Shown: positions 1-8,313, numbered from the stretch's first letter. The stretch: 21,343 nt of DNA from an uncultured Eubacteriales bacterium (GCA_900542675.1 UQOT01000032.1:1-21343), one strand, 5' to 3'. The notes: generated by a model not told the origin, from the sequence alone. Numbers and translations are program-made.

Positions 1-55
1 TTTGCTCATAAAAATATGCACCTCCAAAAGTGTCTAACTTTTGGGGTGCATATCA
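1..55. mobile_element. Probable terminal end of an IS3-family insertion sequence
   Basis: Read on the minus strand from position 55, the sequence begins TGATATGCACCCC and continues AAAAGTTAGACA to position 31. This resembles the TG-starting terminal inverted repeats of IS3-family (IS150-group) elements. Positions 15-30 are an imperfect inverted copy of 36-50, so the end can fold into a hairpin with one bulged base. The transposase would lie to the left, outside the window. From position 56 the sequence changes to a G-rich stretch shared with another site (21086-21096). The match is to remembered IS ends only, and neither the opposite end nor a target duplication is visible. Confidence 0.4.
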
Positions 56-77
56 GGGCGGGGGCGCCTTTTAAAAG

Positions 78-115
78 TAAAGTAACCCCCACCAACCAAA
101 GTTAGGGTTACTTTA
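78..115. repeat. Perfect 11-bp hairpin downstream of uppP
   Basis: Positions 78-88 (taaagtaaccc) are the exact reverse complement of 105-115, with a 16-nt loop. The hairpin lies about 70 bp past the uppP stop on the minus strand and could terminate the queA-tgt-uppP transcript. The T-run after the minus-strand arm is short, so this is a weak terminator candidate. The rest of 1-182 is AT-rich with no gene. Confidence 0.4.
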
Positions 116-182
116 AACTCAATTATTTTGGTATAACCGTTTGAGGTCTTACCTTTTTCTAAGTTTATTATACTATGCATTT

Positions 183-1025
183 TCACATCAAAATTTGTGC
201 TCCGAAGTAGAGAAGGAGGATTAATCCCAATATTATTCGGTACCAGCCGAATACTTTGAAGTCGTGTTTTTTGATATAGCTCATCAGGAATTTGATTACA
301 ATGACCGAGACGATGAACGCGACTGCCATACCGACTAAAAGTACGATAAGCTCTGCGTCTGTAAATGCAAGTCCGAATTTCAGCATTTTAAGCAAGCTGT
401 AGCCGAACATAACAGGCACGGCGAGGAAGAATGTAAATTCCGCCGCGGCAACTCTCGATACGCCTATGATAAGTGCGCCGATGATTGTCGAGCCCGAACG
501 CGAGGTTCCGGGAATAATCGACAGAACCTGAAACAGACCTATAATGAACGCGGACTTGTATGTGATATCGTTTAAGTGCGCTATTCTCGGTATTGTTTTT
601 TTGTTTCGGTTTTCGACAATGATAAATCCGATACCGTAGATTATAAGCATAAGCGAGATAATAAGCGGTGTGTGCAGATGTGCGTCGATAAAGTCGTCAA
701 ACAACAGCGTAACGACTGCGCCCGGTATACACGCTATGATTACCTTGCCCCACATTGAGAGCGTGTCTTTTTTGAGGATAGGCTTAGATTTGTCCTTAAA
801 CTGCACCGGAAGCAGCATATTCCAGAATATGACGACAACGGCAAGGATTGCGCCGAGCTGGATTACGACAAAGAACATCTCTTTAAAGTCCTCGCTCATA
901 TTCATATGTATGAACTCGTCTACAAGCAGCATATGACCCGTGCTGCTGATTGGCAGCCATTCGGTTATACCCTCGACTATGCCGAGGAAGATTACTTTTA
1001 ACAGTTCGATAAAATTCAGTCCCAT
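183..1025 (-). CDS. uppP: Undecaprenyl-diphosphatase UppP (BacA family)
   Basis: A polytopic membrane enzyme that dephosphorylates undecaprenyl pyrophosphate to undecaprenyl phosphate, the lipid carrier for peptidoglycan and other wall polymers. It also confers tolerance to bacitracin. The 280-residue length is normal for the family. Both signature regions are present: the glutamate-rich EGITEWLPISSTGH motif at residues 18-31, and PGTSRSG at 172-178 containing the catalytic serine and arginine. Hydrophobic helices fill most of the rest. The ATG follows a GGAGG ribosome-binding site about 6 nt upstream. The gene starts 20 bp after the tgt stop on the same strand, so it is probably the last gene of a queA-tgt-uppP transcript. 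No sequence abnormality was seen. Confidence 0.96.
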   Translation of the reverse strand: MGLNFIELLKVIFLGIVEGITEWLPISSTGHMLLVDEFIHMNMSEDFKEMFFVVIQLGAILAVVVIFWNMLLPVQFKDKSKPILKKDTLSMWGKVIIACIPGAVVTLLFDDFIDAHLHTPLIISLMLIIYGIGFIIVENRNKKTIPRIAHLNDITYKSAFIIGLFQVLSIIPGTSRSGSTIIGALIIGVSRVAAAEFTFFLAVPVMFGYSLLKMLKFGLAFTDAELIVLLVGMAVAFIVSVIVIKFLMSYIKKHDFKVFGWYRIILGLILLLYFGAQILM

Positions 1026-1045
1026 AAAATCCTCCGTGAAAAAAA

Positions 1046-2176
1046 TTAAATTCGTCTGTCAAGCACACCGATGCGTGCCGCGCGGTATTCCTCGAAGCTG
1101 CCGTTTTCTATCGCATCGCGGATTTCGCGCACGAGGCTGTTGTAAAAATACAGGTTGTGCGTTACCGCAAGGCGCATAGCCAGCATTTCGTTTGCTTTAA
1201 ACAGGTGCCTTAAATATGCGCGTGAAAAGTTTTTGCAGGTGTGACAGCCGCACTCCGCGTCAACAGGGCTTTCGTCGCGCTCATACTTGGCGTTTCGGAT
1301 ATTTATTATCCCCTCAGAGGTGAACAGCGTGCCGTGGCGTGCGTTTCGGCTCGGCATTACGCAGTCGAAGAAGTCAACGCCGCGGTATACCGCCTCAATA
1401 ATATTCACAGGCGTGCCGACCCCCATTAAGTAGCGCGGTTTATCAATCGGCATATATGGTTCGACGCTCTCGATAATACGGTACATTTCCTCGGTAGACT
1501 CGCCGACTGCAAGACCACCGATTGCGTAGCCGTCTAAGTCGAGCTCAGCAATGCGCTTCATATGCTCCTGACGTATATCGTCATACGTTCCGCCTTGATT
1601 AATGCCGAACAGCATTTGATTTTTGTTTATTGTGTTATCCAGCGTATTTAGTCGGGTAAGTTCCGCCTTGCATCGCTCAAGCCAGCGCGTGGTGCGTGCG
1701 ACCGAACGTTCAACATACTCCCGCGGGGCGGGATTTTCGATACACTCGTCAAACGCCATCGCGATTGTTGAGGCGAGGTTTGACTGAATTTGCATACTCT
1801 CCTCGGGCCCCATAAAAATCCTGTGTCCGTCAATGTGCGATGCGAAGTATACGCCTTCTTCTTTTATATTACGCAGCTTGGCGAGGGAAAATACCTGAAA
1901 TCCGCCGCTGTCGGTTAAAATGGGTCTGTCCCAGTTCATAAACCTGTGCAGACCTCCCATATCGCGGACGACCGTATCGCCCGGGCGCAGATGCAGATGA
2001 TAGGTGTTGGAAAGCTCAACCTGACAGCCGACCGATTTTAAATCAAACGCGTCAAGCGCGCCCTTTATTGCCGCCGCTGTGCCGACGTTCATAAACACGG
2101 GCGTTTCTATCGTGCCGTGAACGGTTTTAAACCGGCCGCGTCTCGCCCTGCCCTGCTGTTTCAATATCTTAAACAT
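1046..2176 (-). CDS. tgt: tRNA-guanine transglycosylase (queuine tRNA-ribosyltransferase)
   Basis: Exchanges guanine-34 for the queuosine precursor preQ1 in the wobble position of tRNAs with GUN anticodons. The 376-residue protein has the bacterial family layout. LTDSGGFQVFSL includes Asp89, the residue that binds the base. GGLAVGE lies near 220-226. GVDFFDCVMPSRNARHG at 266-282 carries the catalytic nucleophile aspartate (most likely D271 by analogy). The structural zinc site is intact as C309, C311, C314 and H340 (CxCx2Cx25H). The ATG follows a TAAGGAG site. The gene lies 10 bp downstream of queA, which catalyses the next step on the same tRNA, so the two are clearly co-transcribed. Confidence 0.97.
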   Translation of the reverse strand: MFKILKQQGRARRGRFKTVHGTIETPVFMNVGTAAAIKGALDAFDLKSVGCQVELSNTYHLHLRPGDTVVRDMGGLHRFMNWDRPILTDSGGFQVFSLAKLRNIKEEGVYFASHIDGHRIFMGPEESMQIQSNLASTIAMAFDECIENPAPREYVERSVARTTRWLERCKAELTRLNTLDNTINKNQMLFGINQGGTYDDIRQEHMKRIAELDLDGYAIGGLAVGESTEEMYRIIESVEPYMPIDKPRYLMGVGTPVNIIEAVYRGVDFFDCVMPSRNARHGTLFTSEGIINIRNAKYERDESPVDAECGCHTCKNFSRAYLRHLFKANEMLAMRLAVTHNLYFYNSLVREIRDAIENGSFEEYRAARIGVLDRRI

Positions 2177-2186
2177 TTAATTCTCC

Positions 2187-3212
2187 TTAATATAAAAACA
2201 TTGCGTCGCCGAAGCTGAAAAAGCGGTATTTTTCAGCTACCGCCTGCCTGTATGCAGACATTATTTTATCCTTACCGGCAAATGCCGAAACCAGCATTAA
2301 GAGCGTGGATTCGGGCAGATGAAAGTTTGTGATTATCGCGTCAACCGCTTTAAACTTATATCCGGGATAGATAAATATGTTTGTATCGCCCATTGCCGCG
2401 TGCATAGTTCCGTCGGGCGACGCCACCGCTTCAAGCGTGCGTACCGAAGTGGTGCCGACTGCGATTATCCTGCCGCCGCCTGCGCGTGTTTTGTTTATTG
2501 TGTCCGCTGCTTCTTCAGTGACCTCAAAGTGCTCGGTGTGCATAACGTGCTCCTCTACGTTTTCGACCGAGACGGGGCGGAACGTGCCAAGTCCGACGTG
2601 AAGCGTGAGATATGCAGTGTTTACGCCCATATCGCGTATCTCATTTATAAGCTCGTTCGTAAAGTGCAGTCCCGCAGTGGGCGCTGCGGCGGAGCCTTCG
2701 ATTTTGGAATAGACCGTCTGATACCGCTCTTTGTCGGCAAGCTTTTCTTTTATATACGGCGGAAGCGGCATTTCGCCGAGAGTGTCGAGTATTTCCTCCC
2801 ACACGCCGCTGTATTCAAACCTTACTATTCTGTTGCCGTCCGGAAGTACGTCGATGATTTCAGCTCTGAGCAGTCCGCCGCCGAATACAAATCTTGCGCC
2901 GCGTCTTGCGCGCTTACCCGGCTTTAGGATTACGTTCCAGGTGTTTAAATCAATGCGCTTCAGCAGCAAAAACTCAATCTTGCCGCCTGTATCCTCCTTA
3001 ACGCCGTAAAGCCGCGCAGGAATAACACGAGTGTTGTTCATCACAAGACAGTCACCGGGATTTAAGTAGTCTTTTATATCCCTGAAATGCCTGTGATTTA
3101 ACTCGCCGGTATTACGGTTTAATGTGAGCAGCCGCGACGCCGCTCTGTCATCAAGCGGGTGCTGAGCAATCAGCTCCTGCGGCAGGTCATAGTAAAAATC
3201 TTTTGTTGTCAT
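2187..3212 (-). CDS. queA: S-adenosylmethionine:tRNA ribosyltransferase-isomerase QueA
   Basis: Transfers and isomerises the ribosyl part of S-adenosylmethionine onto preQ1-modified tRNA to give epoxyqueuosine. The 341-residue length is typical. Recognisable family blocks are DDRAASRLL (21-29), NNTRVIPARL (59-68), PLPPYI (149-154), APTAGLHFT (177-185) and a C-terminal LPESTLLMLVSAFAG. The ATG has an AAGGAA ribosome-binding site. It is the first gene of the minus-strand queA-tgt-uppP group. Genes for preQ1 synthesis (queC, queD, queE, queF) are not in the window, so preQ1 must be made elsewhere in the genome or imported. No convincing promoter was found in the 177-bp spacer upstream. Confidence 0.97.
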   Translation of the reverse strand: MTTKDFYYDLPQELIAQHPLDDRAASRLLTLNRNTGELNHRHFRDIKDYLNPGDCLVMNNTRVIPARLYGVKEDTGGKIEFLLLKRIDLNTWNVILKPGKRARRGARFVFGGGLLRAEIIDVLPDGNRIVRFEYSGVWEEILDTLGEMPLPPYIKEKLADKERYQTVYSKIEGSAAAPTAGLHFTNELINEIRDMGVNTAYLTLHVGLGTFRPVSVENVEEHVMHTEHFEVTEEAADTINKTRAGGGRIIAVGTTSVRTLEAVASPDGTMHAAMGDTNIFIYPGYKFKAVDAIITNFHLPESTLLMLVSAFAGKDKIMSAYRQAVAEKYRFFSFGDAMFLY

Positions 3213-3389
3213 ATATGGTTCCTTTTTGTATTATTTTTGCGGATAATATCCGTCCCTCAGTATGCCGAAAAAGCGTTTTTTGCAATTAAGATTTTAGATA
3301 GCGCTGCCGGACCCTGTTGCGCTCGCCGAACCCGAGCGCCGTCACCTTCCCCTCCGGAGGAGCCGATTTGGGCTTTTCACCAAACCCCG
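3213..3389. repeat. Intergenic spacer with palindromes
   Basis: This 177-bp spacer between the SpoIID-like gene and queA contains no gene. It holds a palindrome, gcggataatatccg, at 3239-3252 that recurs exactly at 8411-8424. It also has a perfect 7-bp hairpin, gcgctcg/cgagcgc, at 3319-3325 and 3333-3339, and a short cctccggagg palindrome at about 3351-3360. None is followed by a T-run on the minus strand, so none is a clear terminator. They look like degenerate dispersed intergenic repeats. Confidence 0.45.
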
Positions 3390-4784
3390 TTAATATACCG
3401 TGCTTACTTCCGTATCGGTGAAGTAGTGCGTTAGAATTTCGTCATATGTATATCCGGCGTTTGCCATTCCCTTTGCGCCGTATTGGCTCATACCTACGCC
3501 GTGACCCCAGCCCTTGCCGCGGAACGTGAACGCAGTGTTAGACGCCGCATTTTCGGCTGAGTCTTGATATGTCTGCTGATACTGACCGTTTGTCACATAC
3601 AGAGTTTCGCCCGTAAATTCAGCACGTCCCGCGCCGGTTAACAGCTCAAGCTTGCTCGGGCGGCGTTTTGAAAGTGTCTTGCCGTCGCTTACTGCGATTA
3701 TCGCGTGGCCTGAGGACTCGCCGTCACCGACTACGGTGAACATCTGGCTTTTGGTGATATTGCCAAATACAAGCCTGCAAGCTTCAAGCTCAAGCGTTTT
3801 TATCGCGGTATTGCCGGTTACGCGCATTTTGGTAACTCTGCCGCTCGGCGAATATTCAAGCACTTCTATCTTTTGAACGTCGCCGACGTCCCAGCCCTTG
3901 TTACGCATTATCGTTGACGCTTCGGTAACGGTCAGAACGCCTGACCATACGCCGTTTGTTACGTTTTCGGTATCCTCATATGAGTTGTCAACGGATTTGA
4001 GGTACGAAACCTCATTGCCCCATACATATTTTACGTCCTCGGTTGTCGGACCCATTGATGAGGAGTAGTAACAGCTGCAAAGCTCGCCGCCGTAGGTGAG
4101 AACTTGTCCGCGGGTTGAGTCGACTGCGTCATAGATAGACTGAGCCTCGCGCTCAATGCCCGTGTACATTTGGCAGTGGGTGTTTGCACAAACGTCAAAG
4201 CCGTAGCTGTCGTGCTTGCCGATGTTCTGAAGGGCATAATTCCTTGCGCAGACCGCCTGAGCCTTAAGCGCTTCTATCGGCCACGATTCGCTCATCTCCC
4301 GCGATACAACGCCGTAGAGGTATTGGTCGATATCCACCATATTTATCGCCGCGAAGCCGCTGCCGTCCTTTATCAGATTAAGACTGCCGCGGTATGCGCT
4401 GCCCTCTATCGTGAAGCGTTCCTCCCAGAAGTCGGTGTATATAGGTTTAAGTCCTATGCCGGTATTGCCGTCCTCCTGAAACAAAATATTGCCGTTTAAG
4501 TCATAAAGCGCAAGACAGCCGTTTTCAAGACCGACTTTAAGAGATGTACTTTCAATAATTTTATTCTCTTTAAATTCTCTGTCATCGTAATATCCTGCAT
4601 ACCAGCCGCGGTCACAGGTAAGCGTTGCGGCAGTCTTTGCGCCCGAGCCGTAGAACAGCCCGACCTTTAGAACCTCGGGTATATAAATCTCCGCGTCCGC
4701 ACGGCAAACGCCGATGCACGAGAGCAAAAGACCTGCGCAAATACATATACAGATTGATTTAATCATATTAATATTATGTCTCAT
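3390..4784 (-). CDS. Secreted SpoIID/LytB-domain protein, putative peptidoglycan lytic transglycosylase
   Basis: A 464-residue exported protein of the SpoIID/LytB family, whose characterised members cleave glycan strands of peptidoglycan (SpoIID during engulfment; LytB modifies amidase activity). Residues 7-30 form a hydrophobic signal peptide ending near CRADAE. The family block YLYGVVSREMSESWP with EALKAQAVCARNYA spans about 155-184, and Glu163 is the likely equivalent of the catalytic glutamate of SpoIID. GKGWGHGVGMSQYGAKGMA at 423-441 is the conserved C-terminal block. The ATG follows GAGGTGAT; an internal Met7 is a possible alternative start. It lies alone on the minus strand, not beside spoIIR, spoIIQ or spoIIID, so it is not necessarily the sporulation paralogue. 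The substrate is inferred from the family. Confidence 0.88.
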   Translation of the reverse strand: MRHNINMIKSICICICAGLLLSCIGVCRADAEIYIPEVLKVGLFYGSGAKTAATLTCDRGWYAGYYDDREFKENKIIESTSLKVGLENGCLALYDLNGNILFQEDGNTGIGLKPIYTDFWEERFTIEGSAYRGSLNLIKDGSGFAAINMVDIDQYLYGVVSREMSESWPIEALKAQAVCARNYALQNIGKHDSYGFDVCANTHCQMYTGIEREAQSIYDAVDSTRGQVLTYGGELCSCYYSSSMGPTTEDVKYVWGNEVSYLKSVDNSYEDTENVTNGVWSGVLTVTEASTIMRNKGWDVGDVQKIEVLEYSPSGRVTKMRVTGNTAIKTLELEACRLVFGNITKSQMFTVVGDGESSGHAIIAVSDGKTLSKRRPSKLELLTGAGRAEFTGETLYVTNGQYQQTYQDSAENAASNTAFTFRGKGWGHGVGMSQYGAKGMANAGYTYDEILTHYFTDTEVSTVY

Positions 4785-4905
4785 AAAATATCACCTCAAT
4801 AAGTATAACATAAAAAAAGAAAATCCGCAAGGACTTTCACAGCGCATTTTCGGCAGTTTGAACAGAAACTTTATTAAATTTGTTTTAAGATGTACGAAAA
4901 AGCAT

Positions 4906-4934
4906 TTGACATAATCGGCATAATGTCATATAAT
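4906..4934 (+). promoter_or_regulatory. Consensus sigma-A promoter of asd-dapA-dapB
   Basis: TTGACA at 4906-4911 and TATAAT at 4929-4934 match the vegetative consensus perfectly with the ideal 17-bp spacing. Transcription would start near 4941, giving a leader of about 30 nt before the GTG of asd. The leader is too short for a lysine riboswitch, and none was seen. Confidence 0.85.
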
Positions 4935-4971
4935 TATATATACTAATGAATTTCTTTAGGAGGAAATATAA

Positions 4972-6072
4972 GTGAAACAGTTTAATGTCGGAATTATCGG
5001 AGCTACAGGTATGGTTGGACAGCGTTTTATTACGCTTTTATGCGACCATCCGTGGTTTAATATAAAGCTGCTCGCGGCGTCGCCCAGAAGCGCGGGTAAA
5101 AAGTATGCGGAAGCTGTAAGCGGCCGTTGGGCGATGACGCAGGAAATTCCCGAAAGCGTTAAGGATATGGTTTTATTTGACGCGACGGGTGATATTGACG
5201 AAATCGCGGGACTTGTTGACTTCGTGTTCTGCGCTGTCGATATGAAGAAGGATGAGATAAAGGCGCTTGAGGAGCGTTATGCCAAGGCGGAATGCCCTGT
5301 TGTTTCAAACAACTCAGCACACAGACATACGCCTGACGTGCCTATGATTATTCCTGAAATTAATCCGCAGCATCTTGAGATAATTCCGTCACAGAGAAAA
5401 CGTCTCGGCACAAAACGCGGTTTTGTTGCGGTTAAGTCGAACTGCTCGCTGCAGTCGTATCTGCCGGCTATGGCGGTAATTAATATGAAGTACCCGATTG
5501 ACCGCGCGATTGTTACGACGTATCAGGCAATTTCGGGCGCGGGCAAAACGTTTGAGAGATGGCCGGAGATGGTGGATAACCTCATTCCGTACATAGGCGG
5601 TGAGGAGATGAAGTCTGAGGTTGAGCCGAATAAGGTGCTCGGCCGCATAGAAGGCGATGAAATCGTACCGTCAGATGAACTTCAAATTGAGTGCCAGACA
5701 TACAGAGTTCCGGTGTCCGACGGTCACACGGCGGCGATATTCTTCTCGTTTAAGGACGGAGCTGAAAAACCGTCTGTAAGCGAAATAGAGGATATGTGGA
5801 GAAATTATGAGGGCGAGCCGCAGAAGTTAAATCTGCCGCACGCGCCGAAGCAGTTCATTCACGTTTATACAGAGGCAGAAAGCCCCGATATGCCGCAGAT
5901 TGCCGAGGCGCGCACAATAGACGGCGGTATGGCAATCTCGTGCGGACGACTCAGAGAGTCCACTCAGTTTGATTATAAAATGGTATCTATGAGCCATAAT
6001 ACGCTGCGCGGAGCGGCAGGCGGAGCAGTGCTCCTCGCTGAGCTTCTCGCTGCAAAGGGATATTTGGATTAA
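4972..6072 (+). CDS. asd: Aspartate-semialdehyde dehydrogenase, archaeal/fungal-type
   Basis: NADP-dependent reduction of aspartyl phosphate to aspartate semialdehyde, the branch point to lysine/diaminopimelate and to homoserine. The 366-residue protein has the nucleotide-binding GATGMVGQRF at 10-19, catalytic Cys158 in KSNCSLQSYLPAM and catalytic His252 in VSDGHTAAIFF. The wording around these motifs (MVGQRF, HPWF, KSNCSLQ) is that of the branch found in archaea, fungi and some bacteria, not the E. coli or Bacillus branch. It starts with GTG after a strong AGGAGG at about 4958-4963. It is the first gene of the operon, 26 bp before dapA. Family assignment is firm; the subfamily call is from motif memory. 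Confidence 0.93.
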   Translation: MKQFNVGIIGATGMVGQRFITLLCDHPWFNIKLLAASPRSAGKKYAEAVSGRWAMTQEIPESVKDMVLFDATGDIDEIAGLVDFVFCAVDMKKDEIKALEERYAKAECPVVSNNSAHRHTPDVPMIIPEINPQHLEIIPSQRKRLGTKRGFVAVKSNCSLQSYLPAMAVINMKYPIDRAIVTTYQAISGAGKTFERWPEMVDNLIPYIGGEEMKSEVEPNKVLGRIEGDEIVPSDELQIECQTYRVPVSDGHTAAIFFSFKDGAEKPSVSEIEDMWRNYEGEPQKLNLPHAPKQFIHVYTEAESPDMPQIAEARTIDGGMAISCGRLRESTQFDYKMVSMSHNTLRGAAGGAVLLAELLAAKGYLD

Positions 6073-6098
6073 CATATTTTTTAGAAAGGATTTTCGTT

Positions 6099-6992
6099 AT
6101 GAAGAAAGAACCGATTTTCACCGGAAGCGCGGTTGCGATTATTACGCCGTTTACCGATACCGGTGTGGACTTTGAAAAACTTGAAGAGATAATCGAGTTC
6201 CATATTAAGAATAACACGGACTGTATCGTTGTCTGCGGAACGACGGGCGAGTCATCGACTATGCCGGACGAGGAGCATAAGGCGGTAATCAAGTTTACCA
6301 TAGATAAAGTAAACAAGAGAATTCCGGTAATCGCGGGTACGGGCAGCAATGACACAAACCACGCGATTGAGCTTAGCCGTTACGCTGAGAGCGTCGGAGC
6401 CGACGGACTTTTAATAGTTACGCCGTACTACAATAAGACAACGCAGAAGGGGCTTTACCTTCACACAAAGGCTATTGCGGGGAGCGTTAATATCCCGATA
6501 GTGCTTTATAACATTCCGGGCAGAACGGGCGGTTTGTCGTTCTCTATTGATACGCTCAAGCGTCTGTCTGAGCTGCCGAACGTTAACGCGATTAAAGAGG
6601 CGACGGGCAACCTTGCGTTTGTTGCGAAGATTGCAGCTGAGACCGACCTTAATATATACTCGGGCAACGACGATATTATTGTACCCGTTATGTCGCTCGG
6701 CGGCAAGGGTGTTATCTCGGTGCTTGCGAATATTCTGCCTAAGGAGACGCACGATATTTGCGCCGAGTATATGAACGGAAACATAGAAAAATCGAGAGAG
6801 ATTTTTCTGAAATATCTTGATCTTATAAACAAGCTCTTTATAGAGGTTAACCCAATCCCGATAAAGACGGCGATGAACATATTGGGTTACAGCGTAGGTC
6901 CGCTCAGAATGCCTTTGTGCGATATGACGGACGACGATTTGGCGGTACTCGAGGCCGCTTTAAACGATGCCGGCGTAAAGTGCGGACTTTAG
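6099..6992 (+). CDS. dapA: 4-hydroxy-tetrahydrodipicolinate synthase
   Basis: Condenses pyruvate with aspartate semialdehyde in the first committed step of lysine/diaminopimelate synthesis. The 297-residue TIM-barrel protein has the Schiff-base Lys166 in NAIKEATGN, Tyr137 in YNIPGRTGG, Thr48-Thr49 in GTTGES and Tyr110 in TPYYNK, which are the expected catalytic and substrate-binding residues. The ATG follows AGAAAGGA. It lies 26 bp after asd and 18 bp before dapB, so the three enzymes act in pathway order. Whether it is inhibited by lysine cannot be read from the sequence with certainty. Confidence 0.97.
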   Translation: MKKEPIFTGSAVAIITPFTDTGVDFEKLEEIIEFHIKNNTDCIVVCGTTGESSTMPDEEHKAVIKFTIDKVNKRIPVIAGTGSNDTNHAIELSRYAESVGADGLLIVTPYYNKTTQKGLYLHTKAIAGSVNIPIVLYNIPGRTGGLSFSIDTLKRLSELPNVNAIKEATGNLAFVAKIAAETDLNIYSGNDDIIVPVMSLGGKGVISVLANILPKETHDICAEYMNGNIEKSREIFLKYLDLINKLFIEVNPIPIKTAMNILGYSVGPLRMPLCDMTDDDLAVLEAALNDAGVKCGL

Positions 6993-7010
6993 TTTTAAGG
7001 AGCAGGACAA

Positions 7011-7781
7011 ATGACAAAGATTTTATTAAGCGGAGCGAACGGAAAAATGGGCAGTGCGGTCACGCGCGTTGCCGAGCAAAACAACGATGCCGAGATTGTG
7101 GCGGGATACGATATAAACACTGCTCAGAATGCGGGGTTTCCCGTATTTGACAGCCTTGATGAGATAGGTGAAAGGATTAAGGATATTGACGCGATTATCG
7201 ACTTTTCGCACCCTGCGATGTTTGACGGACTGTTAAGGTTCGCGGTGGAGAATAATATTCCCGCCGTGTTCTGTACAACGGGACTTTCCGAGCAGCAGAT
7301 AAGCGATATGAAGGCAGCGGCGAAGAAGTCGCCGATATTCTTTTCGGCGAATATGTCAATCGGCGTTAACCTTTTGATTGACCTTGCGGTCAAGGCGGCA
7401 AAACTGCTTGAGGATAATTTTGATATAGAGATTATAGAGAAGCATCACAACCAAAAGCTTGACGCGCCAAGCGGAACGGCGCTTGCGATTGCTGACGCGA
7501 TTTCGGATAATGTGTGCTATAATGCCGAGTATGTCTATGACAGGCACAGCGTTCGCAGAAAGCGCGGCAAGAGCGAAATCGGGCTTCACGCGGTTCGCGG
7601 CGGCACTATTGTCGGTGAGCACGATGTTATATTTGCGGGCAGCGACGAGGTTATCGAGCTAAAACACAGCGCGGCGTCAAAAGAGGTCTTTGCCGTGGGC
7701 GCGGTTAAAGCGGCTGCGTTTATGAAGGGCAAACCCGCAGGCATATACGCTATGAAGGATTTAATTGCGGAAATTAACTAA
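7011..7781 (+). CDS. dapB: 4-hydroxy-tetrahydrodipicolinate reductase
   Basis: Reduces the DapA product to tetrahydrodipicolinate with NADH or NADPH. At 256 residues it has the normal length. The N-terminal Rossmann motif GANGKMGSAV is at 8-17, CTTGLS at 88-93, and the catalytic block EKHHNQKLDAPSGTA at 143-157 contains the His pair and Lys149 typical of the family. The ATG is preceded by AAGGAG. It follows dapA by 18 bp and precedes the ACT-domain gene by 27 bp, so all four genes probably share the promoter at 4906. The downstream diaminopimelate genes are not in this window. Confidence 0.97.
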   Translation: MTKILLSGANGKMGSAVTRVAEQNNDAEIVAGYDINTAQNAGFPVFDSLDEIGERIKDIDAIIDFSHPAMFDGLLRFAVENNIPAVFCTTGLSEQQISDMKAAAKKSPIFFSANMSIGVNLLIDLAVKAAKLLEDNFDIEIIEKHHNQKLDAPSGTALAIADAISDNVCYNAEYVYDRHSVRRKRGKSEIGLHAVRGGTIVGEHDVIFAGSDEVIELKHSAASKEVFAVGAVKAAAFMKGKPAGIYAMKDLIAEIN

Positions 7782-7808
7782 AAAATATATATTAACGGGG
7801 GTTATCGT

Positions 7809-8264
7809 ATGATTAAGACCATTACCGATATTGAGTTCTTTCCCGAGGTTGCGATAGTGACGCTCAATAACGTGCCGAATACTCCGGGAAGTATAGCGAG
7901 TATTCTGGGCGTTATTTCGGAGAATGATATAAGCATAGATATGATTAGCCAGACCGCGCCGTATAAAGACAAGATTAACCTGTCGTTTACGATATCGCAA
8001 GACGACCTCGGCGCAGTTATCGGACTGAACGGAAAGTTCAAGTCACTTGCGCCGTCGATAAATACGGATATCAACGGCAACAACACAAAAATTCTTTTAA
8101 GCGGCGAAGGAATGAGGGTAGAGCCCGGCGTCGCTGCCGAACTGTTTGCGCTTTTCGCGGAGGAAAATATCAGAGTTAAGCTGATAACCACCGCCGAAAC
8201 CGAAATTTCGTGCCTTATAGATATAAAGGACGTCGAGTCGGCAAAGAGAATATTAAGTGAATAA
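7809..8264 (+). CDS. Stand-alone double-ACT protein resembling the aspartokinase regulatory region
   Basis: A 151-residue protein made almost wholly of two ACT-like units, about 1-75 and 85-151. The second unit (GEGMRVEPGVAAELFALFAE followed by NIRVKLITTAETEISCLI) closely resembles the C-terminal ACT of aspartate kinase, and the first resembles its partner (VPNTPGSIASILGVISENDI). No amino-acid kinase domain is present. ACT domains bind amino acids and pass the signal to a partner protein. Its place at the end of asd-dapA-dapB suggests it senses lysine or threonine and acts on an aspartokinase or another pathway enzyme, much as the separately translated beta subunit of Bacillus aspartokinase II does. 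That role is inference. The ATG has a GGGGG ribosome-binding site. Confidence 0.8.
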   Translation: MIKTITDIEFFPEVAIVTLNNVPNTPGSIASILGVISENDISIDMISQTAPYKDKINLSFTISQDDLGAVIGLNGKFKSLAPSINTDINGNNTKILLSGEGMRVEPGVAAELFALFAEENIRVKLITTAETEISCLIDIKDVESAKRILSE

Positions 8265-8313
8265 AGAGACATATTTTACCACCAATACTATTGATATTTA
8301 CCAAACTGTTCTG

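Noticed and set aside
2319..2927. 202-residue plus-strand frame opposite queA
   Set aside because: Shadow of queA; no ribosome-binding site, no domain, biased Cys/Arg/Tyr composition.
4802..4830. Minus-strand TTGCGG-N17-TATACT promoter for the SpoIID-like gene
   Set aside because: The predicted start near 4795 would fall inside the ribosome-binding site (4792-4797), so it could not drive normal translation.
4935..4971. Lysine riboswitch in front of asd
   Set aside because: The leader is only about 30 nt and cannot hold the roughly 170-nt L-box aptamer.
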